A DNA stretch of 64,000 bases from Bufo bufo (Eukaryota > Chordata > Amphibia > Anura > Bufonidae), in NCBI RefSeq assembly GCF_905171765.1, contig NC_053398.1:48576323-48640322 (forward strand). Reading direction: 5' to 3'. Positions within the stretch are counted from its first letter, which is position 1. Every line of letters starts with the position of its first letter. The notes under the pieces are model-generated. The model was not told where the DNA came from and searched no databases. It worked only from the letters and a program-made list of their open reading frames with translations. A program made the translations under genes and the position numbers. Shown here in pieces: positions 37,301 through 49,325 of the stretch.

Positions 37301-40300
37301 AATTGCAAATTTGGGAATGGTTTTTTAACCCAGAACAAAAAGTGTGCTTTTACGGTCACTACAAATAACTTGACCAGCTAAAACAGTGCAGATTTGGTTG
37401 AATAGAGATGTGAGACCTGTTTTTTTTTTGCGCTGTGTGACAGGTATAGGTTTAATCACAGAATCAGACTTCTATCAGCACGCTAGCATGTGTTTTAGGT
37501 TTTTATGAATGACACTATTCAGCACCTTCAATGTAAGATATTCTTTTTGGGATATATTTCAAGTAGGCCTTAAATACCAGAAACTAGTTATTTTGAGAAT
37601 GGCAAATTTGGGAATGGTTTTTCAACCCAGAACAAAAAGTGTGCTTTTACGGTCACCACAAATAACTTGACCAGCTAAAACAGTACAGATTTGGTTAAAT
37701 AGAGATGTGAGGCCTGTTTTTTTTTGCGCTGTGTGACAGGTATAGGTTTAATCACAGAATCAGACTTCTATCAGCACGCTAGCGTGTGTCTTAGGTTTTT
37801 CTGAATGACACTATCAGTACCTTCAATGTAAGATATTCTTTCTGGGATAGATTTCAAGTAGGCCTCAAATACCAGAAACTAGTTATTTTGAGAATGGCAA
37901 ATTTGGGAATGGTTTTTCAACCCCGAAAAAAAAGTGTGCTTTTACGGTCACTACAAATAACTTGACCAGCTAAAACAGTGCAGATTTGGTTGAATAGAGA
38001 TGTGAGACCTGTTTTTTTTTGCGCTGTGTGACAGGTATAGGTTTAATCACAGAATCAGACTTCTATCAGCACGCTAGCGTGTGTCTTAGGTTTTTCTGAA
38101 TGACACTATCACTAGCTTCAATGTAAGATATTCTTTTTGGGATAGATTTCAAGTAGGCCTCAAATACCAGAAACTAGTTATTTTGAGAATGGCAAATTTT
38201 TGGAATGGTTTTTCAACCCAGAAAAAAAAGTGTCCTTTTACGGTCACTACAAATAACTTGACCAGCTAAAACAGTGCAGATTTGGTTGAATAGAGATGTG
38301 AGACCTGTTTTTTTTTGCGCTGTGTGACAGGTATAGGTTTAATCACAGAATCAGACTTCTATCTGCACGGTAGCGTGTGTCTTAGGTTTTTCTGAATGAC
38401 ACTATCAGTACCTTCAATGTAAGATATTCTTTCTGGGATAGATTTCAAGTAGGCCTCAAATACCAGAAACTAGTTATTTTGAGAATGGCAAATTTGGGAA
38501 TGGTTTTTCAACCCCGAAAAAAAAGTGTGCTTTTACGGTCACTACAAATAACTTGACCAGCTAAAACAGTGCAGATTTGGTTGAATAGAGATGTGAGACC
38601 TGTTTTTTTTTTGCGCTGTGTGACAGGTATAGGTTTAATCACAGAATCAGACTTCTATCTGCACGGTAGCGTGTGTCTTAGGTTTTTCTGAATGACACTA
38701 TCAGTACCTTCAATGTAAGATATTCTTTTTGGGATAGATTTCAAGTAGGCCTCAAATACCAGAAACTAGTTATTTTGAGAATGGCAAATTTTTGGAATGG
38801 TTTTTCAACCCAGAAAAAAAAGTGTGCTTTTACGGTCACTACAAATAACTTGACCAGCTAAAACAGTGCAGATTTGGTTGAATAGAGATGTGAGACCTGT
38901 TTTTTTTTGCGCTGTGTGACAGGTATAGGTTTAATCACAGAATCAGACTTCTATCAGCACGCTAGCGTGTGTCTTAGGTTTTTCTGAATGACACTATCAG
39001 TACCTTCAATGTAAGATATTCTTTTTGGGATAGATTTCAAGTAGGCCTCAAATACCAGAAACTAGTTATTTTGAGAATGGCAAATTTGGGAATGGTTTTT
39101 CAACCCAGAAAAAAAAGTGTGCTTTTACGGTCACTACAAATAACTTGACCAGCTAAAACAGTGCAGATTTGGTTGAATAGAGATGTGAGACCTGTTTTTT
39201 TTGCACTGTGTGACAGGTATAGGTTTAATCACAGAATCAGACTTCTATCAGCACGCTAGCGTGTGTCTTAGGTTTTTCTGAATGACACTATCAGTACCTT
39301 CAATGTAAGATATTCTTTTTGGGATAGATTTCAAGTAGGCCTCAAATACCAGAAACTAGTTATTTTGAGAATGGCAAATTTGGGAATGGTTTTTCAACCC
39401 AGAAAAAAAAGTGTGCTTTTACGGTCACTACAAATAACTTGACCAGCTAAAACAGTGCAGATTTGGTTGAATAGAGATGTGAGACCTGTTTTTTTTTGCG
39501 CTGTGTGACAGGTATAGGTTTAATCACAGAATCAGACTTCTATCAGCACGCTAGCGTGTGTCTTAGGTTTTTCTGAATGACACTATCAGTACCTTCAATG
39601 TAAGATATTCTTTTTGGGATAGATTTCAAGTAGGCCTCAAATACCAGAAACTAGTTATTTTGAGAATGGCAAATTTGGGAATGGTTTTTCAACCCAGAAC
39701 AAAAAGTGTGCTTTTACGGTCACTACAAATAACTTGACCAGCTAAAACAGTGCAGATTTGGTTGAATAGAGATGTGAGACCTGTTTTTTTTTGCGCTATG
39801 TGACAGGTATAGGTTTAATCACAGAATCAGACTTCTATCAGCACGCTAGCGTGTGTCTTAGGTTTTTCTGAATGACACTATCAGTACCTTCAATGTAAGA
39901 TATTCTTTTTGGGATAGATTTCAAGTAGGCCTCAAATACCAGAAACTAGTTATTTTGAGAATGGCAAATTTGGGAATGGTTTTTCAACCCAGAAAAAAAA
40001 GTGTGCTTTTACGGTCACTACAAAAAACTTGACCAGCTAAAACAGTGCAGATTTGGTTGAATAGAGATGTGAGACCTGTTTTTTTTTGCGCTGCTTGACA
40101 GGTATAGGTTTAATCACAGAATCAGACTTCTATCAGCACGGTAGCGTGTGTCTTAGGTTTTTCTGAATGACACTATCAGTACCTTCAATGTAAGATATTC
40201 TTTTTGGGATAGATTTCAAGTAGGCCTCAAATACCAGAAACTAGTTATTTTGAGAATGGCAAATTTGGGAATGGTTTTTCAACCCAGAAAAAAAAGTGTG

Positions 40301-43300
40301 CTTTTACGGTCACTACAAATAACTTGACCAGCTAAAACAGTGCAGATTTGGTTGAATAGAGATGTGAGACCTGTTTTTTTTTGCGCTGTGTGACAGGTAT
40401 AGGTTTAATCACAGAATCAGACTTCTATCAGCACGGTAGCGTGTGTCTTAGGTTTTTATGAATGACACTATTCAGTACCTTCAATGTAAGATATCCTTTT
40501 TGGGATAGATTTCAAGTAGGCCTCAAATACCATAAACTAGTTATTTTGAGAATTGCAAATTTGGGAATGGTTTTTTAACCCAGAACAAAAAGTGTGCTTT
40601 TACGGTCACTACAAATAACTTGACCAGCTAAAACAGTGCAGATTTGGTTGAATAGAGATGTGAGACCTGTTTTTTTTTGCGCTGTGTGACAGGTATAGGT
40701 TTAATCACAGAATCAGACTTCTATCAGCACGCTAGCATGTGTTTTAGGTTTTTATGAATGACACTATTCAGCACCTTCAATGTAAGATATTCTTTTTGGG
40801 ATATATTTCAAGTAGGCCTTAAATACCAGAAACTAGTTATTTTGAGAATGGCAAATTTGGGAATGGTTTTTCAACCCAGAACAAAAAGTGTGCTTTTACG
40901 GTCACCACAAATAACTTGACCAGCTAAAACAGTACAGATTTGGTTAAATAGAGATGTGAGGCCTGTTTTTTTTTGCGCTGTGTGACAGGTATAGGTTTAA
41001 TCACAGAATCAGACTTCTATCAGCACGCTAGCGTGTGTCTTAGGTTTTTCTGAATGACACTATCAGTACCTTCAATGTAAGATATTCTTTCTGGGATAGA
41101 TTTCAAGTAGGCCTCAAATACCAGAAACTAGTTATTTTGAGAATGGCAAATTTGGGAATGGTTTTTCAACCCCGAAAAAAAAGTGTGCTTTTACGGTCAC
41201 TACAAATAACTTGACCAGCTAAAACAGTGCAGATTTGGTTGAATAGAGATGTGAGACCTGTTTTTTTTTGCGCTGTGTGACAGGTATAGGTTTAATCACA
41301 GAATCAGACTTCTATCAGCACGCTAGCGTGTGTCTTAGGTTTTTCTGAATGACACTATCACTAGCTTCAATGTAAGATATTCTTTTTGGGATAGATTTCA
41401 AGTAGGCCTCAAATACCAGAAACTAGTTATTTTGAGAATGGCAAATTTTTGGAATGGTTTTTCAACCCAGAAAAAAAAGTGTCCTTTTACGGTCACTACA
41501 AATAACTTGACCAGCTAAAACAGTGCAGATTTGGTTGAATAGAGATGTGAGACCTGTTTTTTTTTGCGCTGTGTGACAGGTATAGGTTTAATCACAGAAT
41601 CAGACTTCTATCTGCACGGTAGCGTGTGTCTTAGGTTTTTCTGAATGACACTATCAGTACCTTCAATGTAAGATATTCTTTCTGGGATAGATTTCAAGTA
41701 GGCCTCAAATACCAGAAACTAGTTATTTTGAGAATGGCAAATTTGGGAATGGTTTTTCAACCCCGAAAAAAAAGTGTGCTTTTACGGTCACTACAAATAA
41801 CTTGACCAGCTAAAACAGTGCAGATTTGGTTGAATAGAGATGTGAGACCTGTTTTTTTTTTGCGCTGTGTGACAGGTATAGGTTTAATCACAGAATCAGA
41901 CTTCTATCTGCACGGTAGCGTGTGTCTTAGGTTTTTCTGAATGACACTATCAGTACCTTCAATGTAAGATATTCTTTTTGGGATAGATTTCAAGTAGGCC
42001 TCAAATACCAGAAACTAGTTATTTTGAGAATGGCAAATTTTTGGAATGGTTTTTCAACCCAGAAAAAAAAGTGTGCTTTTACGGTCACTACAAATAACTT
42101 GACCAGCTAAAACAGTGCAGATTTGGTTGAATAGAGATGTGAGACCTGTTTTTTTTTGCGCTGTGTGACAGGTATAGGTTTAATCACAGAATCAGACTTC
42201 TATCAGCACGCTAGCGTGTGTCTTAGGTTTTTCTGAATGACACTATCAGTACCTTCAATGTAAGATATTCTTTTTGGGATAGATTTCAAGTAGGCCTCAA
42301 ATACCAGAAACTAGTTATTTTGAGAATGGCAAATTTGGGAATGGTTTTTCAACCCAGAAAAAAAAGTGTGCTTTTACGGTCACTACAAATAACTTGACCA
42401 GCTAAAACAGTGCAGATTTGGTTGAATAGAGATGTGAGACCTGTTTTTTTTGCACTGTGTGACAGGTATAGGTTTAATCACAGAATCAGACTTCTATCAG
42501 CACGCTAGCGTGTGTCTTAGGTTTTTCTGAATGACACTATCAGTACCTTCAATGTAAGATATTCTTTTTGGGATAGATTTCAAGTAGGCCTCAAATACCA
42601 GAAACTAGTTATTTTGAGAATGGCAAATTTGGGAATGGTTTTTCAACCCAGAAAAAAAAAGTGTGCTTTTACGGTCACTACAAATAACTTGACCAGCTAA
42701 AACAGTGCAGATTTGGTTGAATAGAGACGTGAGACCTGTTTTTTTTTGCGTTGTGTGACAGGTATAGGTTTAATCACAGAATCAGACTTCTATCAGCACG
42801 CTCGCGTGTGTCTTAGGTTTTTCTGAATGACACTATCAGTACCTTCAATGTAAGATATTCTTTTTGGGATAGATTTCAAGTAGGCCTCAAATACCAGAAA
42901 CTAGTTATTTTGAGAATGGCAAATTTGGGAATGGTTTTTCAACCCAGAAAAAAAAGTGTGCTTTTACGGTCACTACAAATAACTTGATGAGCTAAAACAG
43001 TGCAGTTTTGGTTGAATAGAGATGTGAGACCTGTTTTTTTTTGCGCTGTGTGACAGGTATAGGTTTAATCACAGAATCAGACTTCTATCAGCACGCTAGC
43101 GTGTGTCTTAGGTTTTTCTGAATGACACTATCAGTACCTTCAATGTAAGATATTCTTTTTGGGATAGATTTCAAGTAGGCCTCAAATACCAGAAACTAGT
43201 TATTTTGAGAATGGCAAATTTGGGAATGGTTTTTCAACCCAGAAAAAAAAGTGTGCTTTTACGGTCACTACAAATCACTTGACCAGCTAAAACAGTACAG

Positions 43301-43640
43301 ATTTGGTTAAATAGAGATGTGAGGCCTGTTTTTTTTTTTGCGCTGTGTGACAGGTATAGGTTTAATCACAGAATCAGACTTCTATCTGCACGCTAGCGTG
43401 TGTCTTAGGTTTTTCTGAATGACACTATCAGCACCTTCATTGTAAGATCTCCTTTTTGGGATAGATTTCAAGTAGGCCTCAAATACCAGAAACTAGTTAT
43501 TTTGAGAATGGCAAATTTGGGAATAGTTTTTCAACCCAGAAAAAAAAGTGTGCTTTTACGGTCACTACAAATAACTTGACCAGCTAAAACAGTACAGATT
43601 TGGTTGAATAGAAATGTCAGGTCTATTTTTTAGGCGCTGG
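31368..43640. repeat. ~295-bp satellite array, 42 units, inside giant hAT copy 2
   Basis: The marker TTTGGGAAT recurs from 31404 to 43518, which gives 42 units of 294-298 bp. The array starts directly upstream of the transposase ATG and is homologous to the copy 1 array, but has its own consensus (CAGTGCAGATTTGGTTGAAT, GACCTGTTTTTTTTTGCGCT, CTTCAATGTAAGATATTC). Large block duplications exist: ACTAGCTTCA at 38111 and 41360 (3,249 bp, 11 units) and AGTCCCTTCA at 33385 and 35451 (2,066 bp, seven units). The outermost units keep AATAG, CAGTACAG and GTCAGG forms closer to copy 1. Confidence 0.97.
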
Positions 43641-43945
43641 GTGACAGGCTCAACTTGCCCCTGATGTAATATATGGCCAAAAAATAACCACACTGTTGAT
43701 GGTTAAATGCACTTGGGTGACACAGGCTCAGCCTGCACCAGATGTAGTATATGGCCAAAAAATAATCAGACTGTTGATGGTTAAATGCACTTGGGTGACA
43801 CAGGCTCAGCCTGCAGCTGATGTAGTATATGGCCAAAAAATAACCAGACTGTTGATGGTTAAATGCACTTCGGTGACACAGGCTCAGCCTGCAGCTGATG
43901 TAGGATATAGCACAAAATAACCACACTATCGATGGTTAAATACAC
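43641..43945. repeat. 78-bp tandem repeat, about four units (copy 2)
   Basis: GATGGTTAAATGCACTTGGG-type units with TATGGCCAAAAAATAACC, orthologous in position to 14609-14930, joined to the last satellite unit through the shared GCGCTGGGTGACAGG string. Confidence 0.92.
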
Positions 43946-44472
43946 TTGGTGATTGCTTGTGCGGGCGCACCACAAGTCACAAAATGGCCGCCGATCACCC
44001 CAGAAAAAAAGTGATCTAAAAACGCTCTGGGCAGCCTCAAAAAAGTGAGCAAGTCAATAATAGCACTTCAATGATCCACAGCTGCAGATCGATCACAGAA
44101 TTAAGTCTTTTGGAGGAGTTAATCTGCCTAATCTCGCCCTAACGTCGCAGCTGCATCCTCTCCCTACACTGATCATAGCAGAGTGACGTGCGGCGCTACG
44201 TGACTCCAGCTTAAATAGAGGCTGGGTCACATGCTGCACTGGCCAATCACAGCCATGCCAATAGTAGGCATGGCTGTGATGGCCTCTTGGGCCAAGTAGT
44301 ATGACGCTTGTTGATTGGCTGCCTTGCAGCCTTTCAAAAAGCGCCAAGAAAGCGCCGAACACCGAACCCGAACACGGTCTTTTACGAAAATGTTCGGGTT
44401 CGGGTCCGTGTCACGGACACCCCAAAATTCGGTACGAACCCGAACTATACAGTTCGGGTTCGCTCATCCCTA
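43946..44472. other. Right subterminal region and terminus of giant hAT copy 2
   Basis: Single-copy end region with GGCTGGGTCACATGCTGCAC, an inverted pair (CACAGCCATGCC / GGCATGGCTGTG), and at the tip four GTTCGGGTTCG / CGAACCCGAAC motifs. Here the 30 bp missing from copy 1 (about 44430-44460) are present. It ends GTTCGCTCATCCCTA. Confidence 0.88.
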
Positions 44473-44480
44473 GTCAGATG
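44473..44480. repeat. Target-site duplication, right (GTCAGATG)
   Basis: Identical partner of 23994-24001. Confidence 0.95.
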
Positions 44481-45478
44481 AGCCAAATTAAAGGAAAAGT
44501 ACTTAAGAAGGATGTTCTACATTATTATGTAGCCCACAGTTTTCAAGCAATTTGGGAAAGAAAAAGGATCTCTCTGCTGTTGAAAAGCATCAAATTGTGT
44601 AATGGCATCGACAAGGTATGAAAATATGAAATATTTCACGAAAACGTAAGCATGATCATCATACTGTGAAGAGATTTCTGGCTGATTTAGGGAACAGATG
44701 TGTTCGTGCAGATAAAGGCAAAACAAGGAATATTTCTGCTAAACAAATTTAGCAGATTAAGAGAGCAGCTGATAAAATGCCATTACAAAGCAGCAAACAG
44801 GTATTTTAACCTACTGGTGCTTCTGGAGTCCAGCGAACCCGAAAGGTGTGGGATCCTCCAGAGGCTTGCAGTTGTGCATAATCTTACTAATCTGCCACCA
44901 TTAACAAGTTCTCACAAGCAGAAATGGTTGCAGTGGGCCCAGACATACATGAAGACTAATTTTCGAACAGTCTTATTTACTGATGAATGCCGTGCAACTC
45001 TGGATGGTCCAGATGGATGGAGTAGTGGATGGCCACAATGTCCCAACAAGGCTGCGATGCCTTAGGAAGTGGAGTCATGCTGTAGGCTAGAAACATGGGG
45101 AGAGAGCCGGTAGGCCCCTTTACAGTCCTTGAAGGTATGAAAATGACCTGTTTCTGACTGACCACTTTCATCCATGGTACAAAAAGAAGAACCGTGCCTT
45201 CTGTACCAAATCCATCTTCATGCAGGACAATGCACCATCTCAAGCTGCAAAGAATACCTCTGAGTCATTGGCTGCTATGGGCATAAAGCAGAGAAGCTCA
45301 TGGTGTGGCCACCATCCTCCCCTGACCCCAAACCTATTGAGAACCTTTGGAGTACCCTCAAGCAAAAGATCTATGAGGGTAGGAGGCAGTTCACATCAAA
45401 ACAGAAGCTCTGAGAGGCTATTCTGTCATCCTGCAAAGAAATTCAATCAGAAACTTCTAAAAACTCACAAGTTCAAAT
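44481..45478 (+). pseudogene. Tc1-like transposase, degenerate
   Basis: Remains of a Tc1/mariner DDE transposase spread over all three plus frames. Recognisable: VLFTDECRATLDGPDGW with the first catalytic Asp at about 44982; MQDNAPSQAAKNTSE from 45220 with the second Asp at 45226; and PIENLW with the final Glu at 45339. Many stops and frameshifts separate these blocks. The N-terminal helix-turn-helix part is barely recognisable near 44490-44760. The giant hAT inserted just upstream of the coding part. Confidence 0.88.
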
Positions 45479-45769
45479 GATGCAAGAACTGTGAAGGTAA
45501 GATGTTTTTGATTGATATAGCGTTTGATTTCTGTAAATGTGACCTCTTAATGCTGCAAATTCAACAAATGACCTTTTTTAGTTCTTTACAACCTATAAAA
45601 GAGCATTTAGAGCTTTTTGTGAAAAAAATACCGTTATCATTGGGAGGTTTGTTCAATAAAATTTGATTTATGCCACAACAGTTGATGACTTCAAAATTAT
45701 ACTGACTGTTATTTGCATTTAGGAAAATCAGAGAAAAATATAATTTGCTTAATAATAAGAAATGTAGTG

Positions 45770-45935
45770 TATAATGGCCCCCTTGTGTAGTATATACTGT
45801 ATAATGACCTTCCTCTGTTGTATATATAATGGCCTCCCTCTGTGGTATATATAATGGTTCCCCTCTGTGGCATATGGACCCCCTCGGTGCCATATATAAA
45901 TGACCCCCTCTTTATTATATATAATGTCCTCCCTA
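45770..45935. repeat. CCCTCTGTGGTATATATAATGG minisatellite, right part
   Basis: Continuation of the array at 22840-23845 beyond the Tc1 insertion, with the same 24-30-bp unit. Its presence on both sides fixes the order of events: array, then Tc1, then giant hAT. Confidence 0.88.
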
Positions 45936-46669
45936 TAAGACTGGGGACAGGAGCCATAGCTTCCTATGCCCCCCATAAAACTGCCACCCCGCTCATATGG
46001 GCAGCGGCACTGTGATCAAGTGGAGCAGCTGAGCAGGAGGCCGTAAGCTACTATCAGGTAGAAACCCTAACATCAGGAGGAAAGGGTGCGCCCCTTTTTA
46101 CTTCAATGTCCCTAGGGAGCAATGGGAGCGATAATGTGAGGAAAGCCACTGTGATAGACGTTCAGCTGCCAGTGCCACTACCACTCCCATCCTCCGCTTC
46201 GACTTTCCAGGGGCTTGCTGCACTGGCAGCATCCAGGGTCCACTTTTCCAGAATTCGCAGGTCCCTTCATGTAATCAGTAGTTGGTAGACTGAGATTCCC
46301 TGTTTACTTTTAACTTAGTTAAAAAATATAATATAATTTTGAATATAATTTTGAAGGGGGGCCACTCTTTTAGCACCAAGATTTGCCTTACTCATAGTGC
46401 AGAAAGGGTTAAATGGTTGGGGTACCATATTTTTTTGATCACAGCAATTAGTGTAATGGGGATGGTCAGGAGAAATTTGAGGGAGGGGGCCCAAGTTGGG
46501 TAAACAGCCTGGGCCTATGATGCACTTAATCTATCCCTGAGTCAGGCGATTATGAGAAGTGAATGATTTATAACCGATAGTTGTCTGAAATATTTATCAA
46601 AGGACCTTTCTTCACATAGCTAGAATTCAGTTGCATATTAGCATCCCTAAGTTAACCGAGATAAGCAAG
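45936..46669. other. Unassigned DNA, probably tail of the minisatellite-bearing repeat
   Basis: Contains GGAGCCATAGCTTC, a moderately GC-rich segment with GGGGCCACTC-type and GGGGGCCCAAGTTGGG phrases that resemble the G-rich end at 16860-16920. No gene is supported. The segment around 46530-46669 shows nothing recognisable. Confidence 0.4.
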
Positions 46670-46673
46670 TTAA

Positions 46674-46909
46674 AGGGTAACTAAACCTTTGTGAAAACAC
46701 AAAAGAGCAGGAATGCTGCTCAGAGTGTTCTGCCCTTCGGCTTTTACCAGCTCTGCTCTGCTTTCTGAGCATGTGAAGTACAGATCCCATATATTTCTAT
46801 TGAATTATATTCCACACTCTCAAAAAGCCAAACAGAGTTGATACCAAAAGAGCAGAGTGCTATAAGCAGCATTTTTTTTTTTTTTTTTTTACAAAGGTTT
46901 AGATACCTT
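46674..46909. mobile_element. TTAA-type MITE, 236 bp
   Basis: The left end AGGGTAACTAAACCTTTGTG and the right end ACAAAGGTTTAGATACCTT are inverted repeats. The flanks are TTAA (46670-46673) and TTAC (46910-46913), that is one mismatch. Non-coding, with a long T run near the right end. Confidence 0.7.
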
Positions 46910-46923
46910 TTACGTTCACATAA

Positions 46924-47255
46924 AGGGGTTGCCCCCTCAGAGACATCCACTTTCATAATGCAGATCATGCAAGGTCCCACTTCTGGCACCTCCAGGAAAC
47001 AACTGATCTTGCCGGGGGTGGGGGAGATGCGAGTGGCATTATGTGGACATCCAAGCAACTCCTCTACAGTAGAATGGCAGAATATAGAATTCCATGTTGG
47101 CCATTCAGAGTCCGCTGAAGCGGGGGATGTGTCTAGAGATGCTAGTCTCTGTTCTTGCTTATTAAAGGGGATCCTGAAAGGGGACCCTACCTCTATGATG
47201 TCTATATGTCCTAATAGGCAATATCAACATTGGTTGTTTTCATGAAACAACTCCT
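46924..47255. mobile_element. MITE related to the AAAGGGGTTG family
   Basis: Left AAAGGGGTTGCCCCCT and right CAACTCCTTTG form short inverted termini like those of the 18093-18556 element, but target duplications are not clear. Non-coding. Confidence 0.5.
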
Positions 47256-47654
47256 TTGAAATGGATTGAGCCCAGGGCCTACTGTCATATTATGCACACC
47301 AAAATACAGCTGCATTATTGTCATCTGAATAAAGTCTAAGAGTCAAAAGCAGTTACTGAAGAAGATCATGATCTGCTACAGTGACTGTTGTAGGCCTCAG
47401 AGGTGTAGAGTAAAATGGAGGCTTGTGGGGTACCCTGGTCATCACATAAGCACTCAACTTTTCAGTCTTCCCTACATACATTAACTATTGGGCCCGCAAA
47501 TTAAATGCATCATGTTACCAATCTGTCCATCTCTAATAAATGCAGGAATACCAAAAGACTTTTATATGTTTGGAACTTTGATAAATATTCAGTAGTAAAA
47601 AGAAGTTTATCCCACAAAAAATAAAAAATAAATAAAAAAATATATATATATGAT
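47256..47654. other. Unassigned AT-rich DNA
   Basis: No gene or repeat family recognised. Ends in an A-rich and (AT)n stretch at 47615-47650. Confidence 0.4.
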
Positions 47655-47963
47655 AATGAGCAAGATTTATCACAGCCCGGTGGCATATATCGGGCTTACG
47701 ATAACCAGGTGTGCTGTCAGATGCTGCACCTCAGGGGCTGGCATAGATTTCTGTATTCTTGTACACAGGAAAACTAGTGTAGAAGATGATAAATATGGCT
47801 GGGCCAATAGCCCCGCCTCTCACCACTCCCCCTTTCTGGTAAAGTGGCGAGGTCGGCGGAGAAACGGCACTTGCCCAAAAGTTTTTGTTCAAGTGGAACA
47901 CACAGTGTGCGACTTTTTTTAACGCAACAAATGTGGTATAAGCTAATGATAAATCTGGCCCAC
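47655..47963. mobile_element. MITE with GATTTATCA inverted ends
   Basis: Left AGCAAGATTTATCA and right TGATAAATCTGGCCCAC are inverted repeats about 300 bp apart. Non-coding. Superfamily not determined. Confidence 0.55.
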
Positions 47964-48899
47964 TGTGTCCATCCCCACAGTCACAAGAAAAGAGTCAAAT
48001 TTCTTCAAATAAACGTTTCTGTAAGATTTCATCATTTACACAATTATCGCATAGACCTGAAACCGGTTAAGTGAGTCCCTCTTTCATATTTCCAATCCTA
48101 ATGAACTGAATAAACATTCTTTTTTTCTACACAGGTGCCATAATATAACCTAGCCTACACCTGTATGAGCCCATTTCCCTCTGACAACGCATGAAAGACA
48201 CCTTACATTTTGACATCTGCAGACAATTCGAGGTGAACTTCTTGGTGGTGAGTAGTGTTCATGTTCTTCCTATAGAGAGGGTTTTTATAAGTAAGTCGTC
48301 TTGTTTATGATTAGTACAATTGTCTGTATTATGTATGTATACCTCTTCTCATATGTACAGCACTATGGAATGAATGGCGCTTTAATAATAAATAATAATA
48401 AATAATAATAATGAATGGTGGCAAATAACAAAAACTTCTTATATTTAGTCATTTACTTATGAAAATCATAAGGTCTTTATAGTATGTTTATAACATACAG
48501 TATAATTGGTATAATGTGTTTTGTTTTAAACTTTTCAAGAGCAACCATTCATCTTTTAGTATACAAAACAATGTGAAATAGATGTGCAGTTCTCGCCCTT
48601 CATATTAATATTATAATGCTTACATGCTGTTTGTTATTTTCAGATGTGGTTGCTTTTGATCTCTACTACATTACAGCATAGTAATAATTGTTGACTGTGA
48701 ATTAGCTGCATTGTCTGAGTCTGGGGACAACTTTCTTCCTCAGAAGCTTAAGATGCTCCTCTGTCACCAGACTATACCGTCCATGGTCAATTTACTTGTT
48801 CAGCTTGTTTTCTCTACTGTGTACAAACACAAGCTCTGTATATGGAGAGATGATTTCCATTACAGCAAAAGTCAAAGGCTCAACAACCCAAAGTATTGT
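47964..48899. other. Unassigned DNA with an (AAT)n tract
   Basis: AT-rich sequence with an AAT/AATA microsatellite at 48383-48411. No supported gene; open frames are short and without recognisable motifs. Confidence 0.45.
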
Positions 48900-49325
48900 A
48901 GGCAGGCGCGGACTGGCCCACAGGGGTACAGGTGAATCCTCTGGTGGGCCCCTAGTCTCCCACCCCCTGCACAAGTGGAACATAACACAGTAGACTTACT
49001 GCACTACATACATATATTCAATGTACAGCACCTCAACCAGCCCATGTTCATATAAAAAACTTGATGGATTATTAAAGAAACTTCCAGTGTATTATTATAA
49101 ACACGATCAGAGCTGAGATGACTTCTAGGTATAGAGGAAAGCTAGCCGGTATCCTCTTCTGCCCAGGACCTACCTTCTCAAAGTTGCTGCAGGGACCCCC
49201 ATATTCAATCATCTGGTAGCATCTTGCTGCTGTGTGAGCAGGTAATATTTGAATGTATCCGTATGGTGGGCTACCAAAATAAATTTTACTGGTGGGCCCT
49301 AAGCACCCCATCCGACACTGATAGG
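48900..49325. repeat. Interspersed element with GTGGGCCC phrases near both ends
   Basis: Begins GGCGCGGACTGGCCCAC and ends GCACCCCATCCGACACTGAT, whose reverse complement (ATCAGTGTCGGATGGGGTGC) resembles the start. GGTGGGCCC occurs near each end. This looks like a DNA transposon remnant with terminal inverted repeats. No clear target duplication was found and it is non-coding. Confidence 0.5.

Larger units (their letters stand above)
24002..44472 (-). mobile_element. Giant hAT element, copy 2, complete (20,471 bp)
   Basis: Termini TAGAGTTGAGCGAAC (left) and, as reverse complement, TAGGGATGAGCGAAC (right) match at 13 of 15 positions and are flanked by the perfect 8-bp duplication GTCAGATG. Contents from left to right: end region with GTTCGGGTTCG motifs, 50-bp and 141-bp repeats, minus-strand transposase, 42-unit satellite, four 78-bp repeats, right end region. 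Satellite and minisatellite make up about 16 kb of the 20 kb. Ordinary autonomous hAT elements are roughly 2.5-5 kb, so this is far outside the usual size. The transposase is broken, so the copy is now at best non-autonomous. Confidence 0.95.
23846..45769 (+). mobile_element. Tc1-like transposon split by the giant hAT
   Basis: The left terminus CACAGCGCTCCAAATTATTA (to about 23873) and the right terminus ending CATTTCTT-complement at 45742-45769 align as imperfect inverted repeats: reverse complement CACTACATTTCTTATTATTA, then GCAAATT in both. Both ends abut TA (23844-23845 and 45770-45771). The outer flanks are the same minisatellite, which confirms the boundaries. Leaving out 24002-44480, the element is about 1.45 kb, close to full Tc1 length. 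The transposase is degenerate. Confidence 0.9.

Noticed and set aside
4081..43640. CRISPR-like regular repeats
   Set aside because: Units are about 295 bp with no spacer/repeat alternation, and the DNA is eukaryotic.
44093..44362. 89-codon minus frame (with a copy at 15060-15329)
   Set aside because: It is conserved between copies only because the hAT right end is conserved. It has no motif, and the region contains inverted repeats and terminal motifs.
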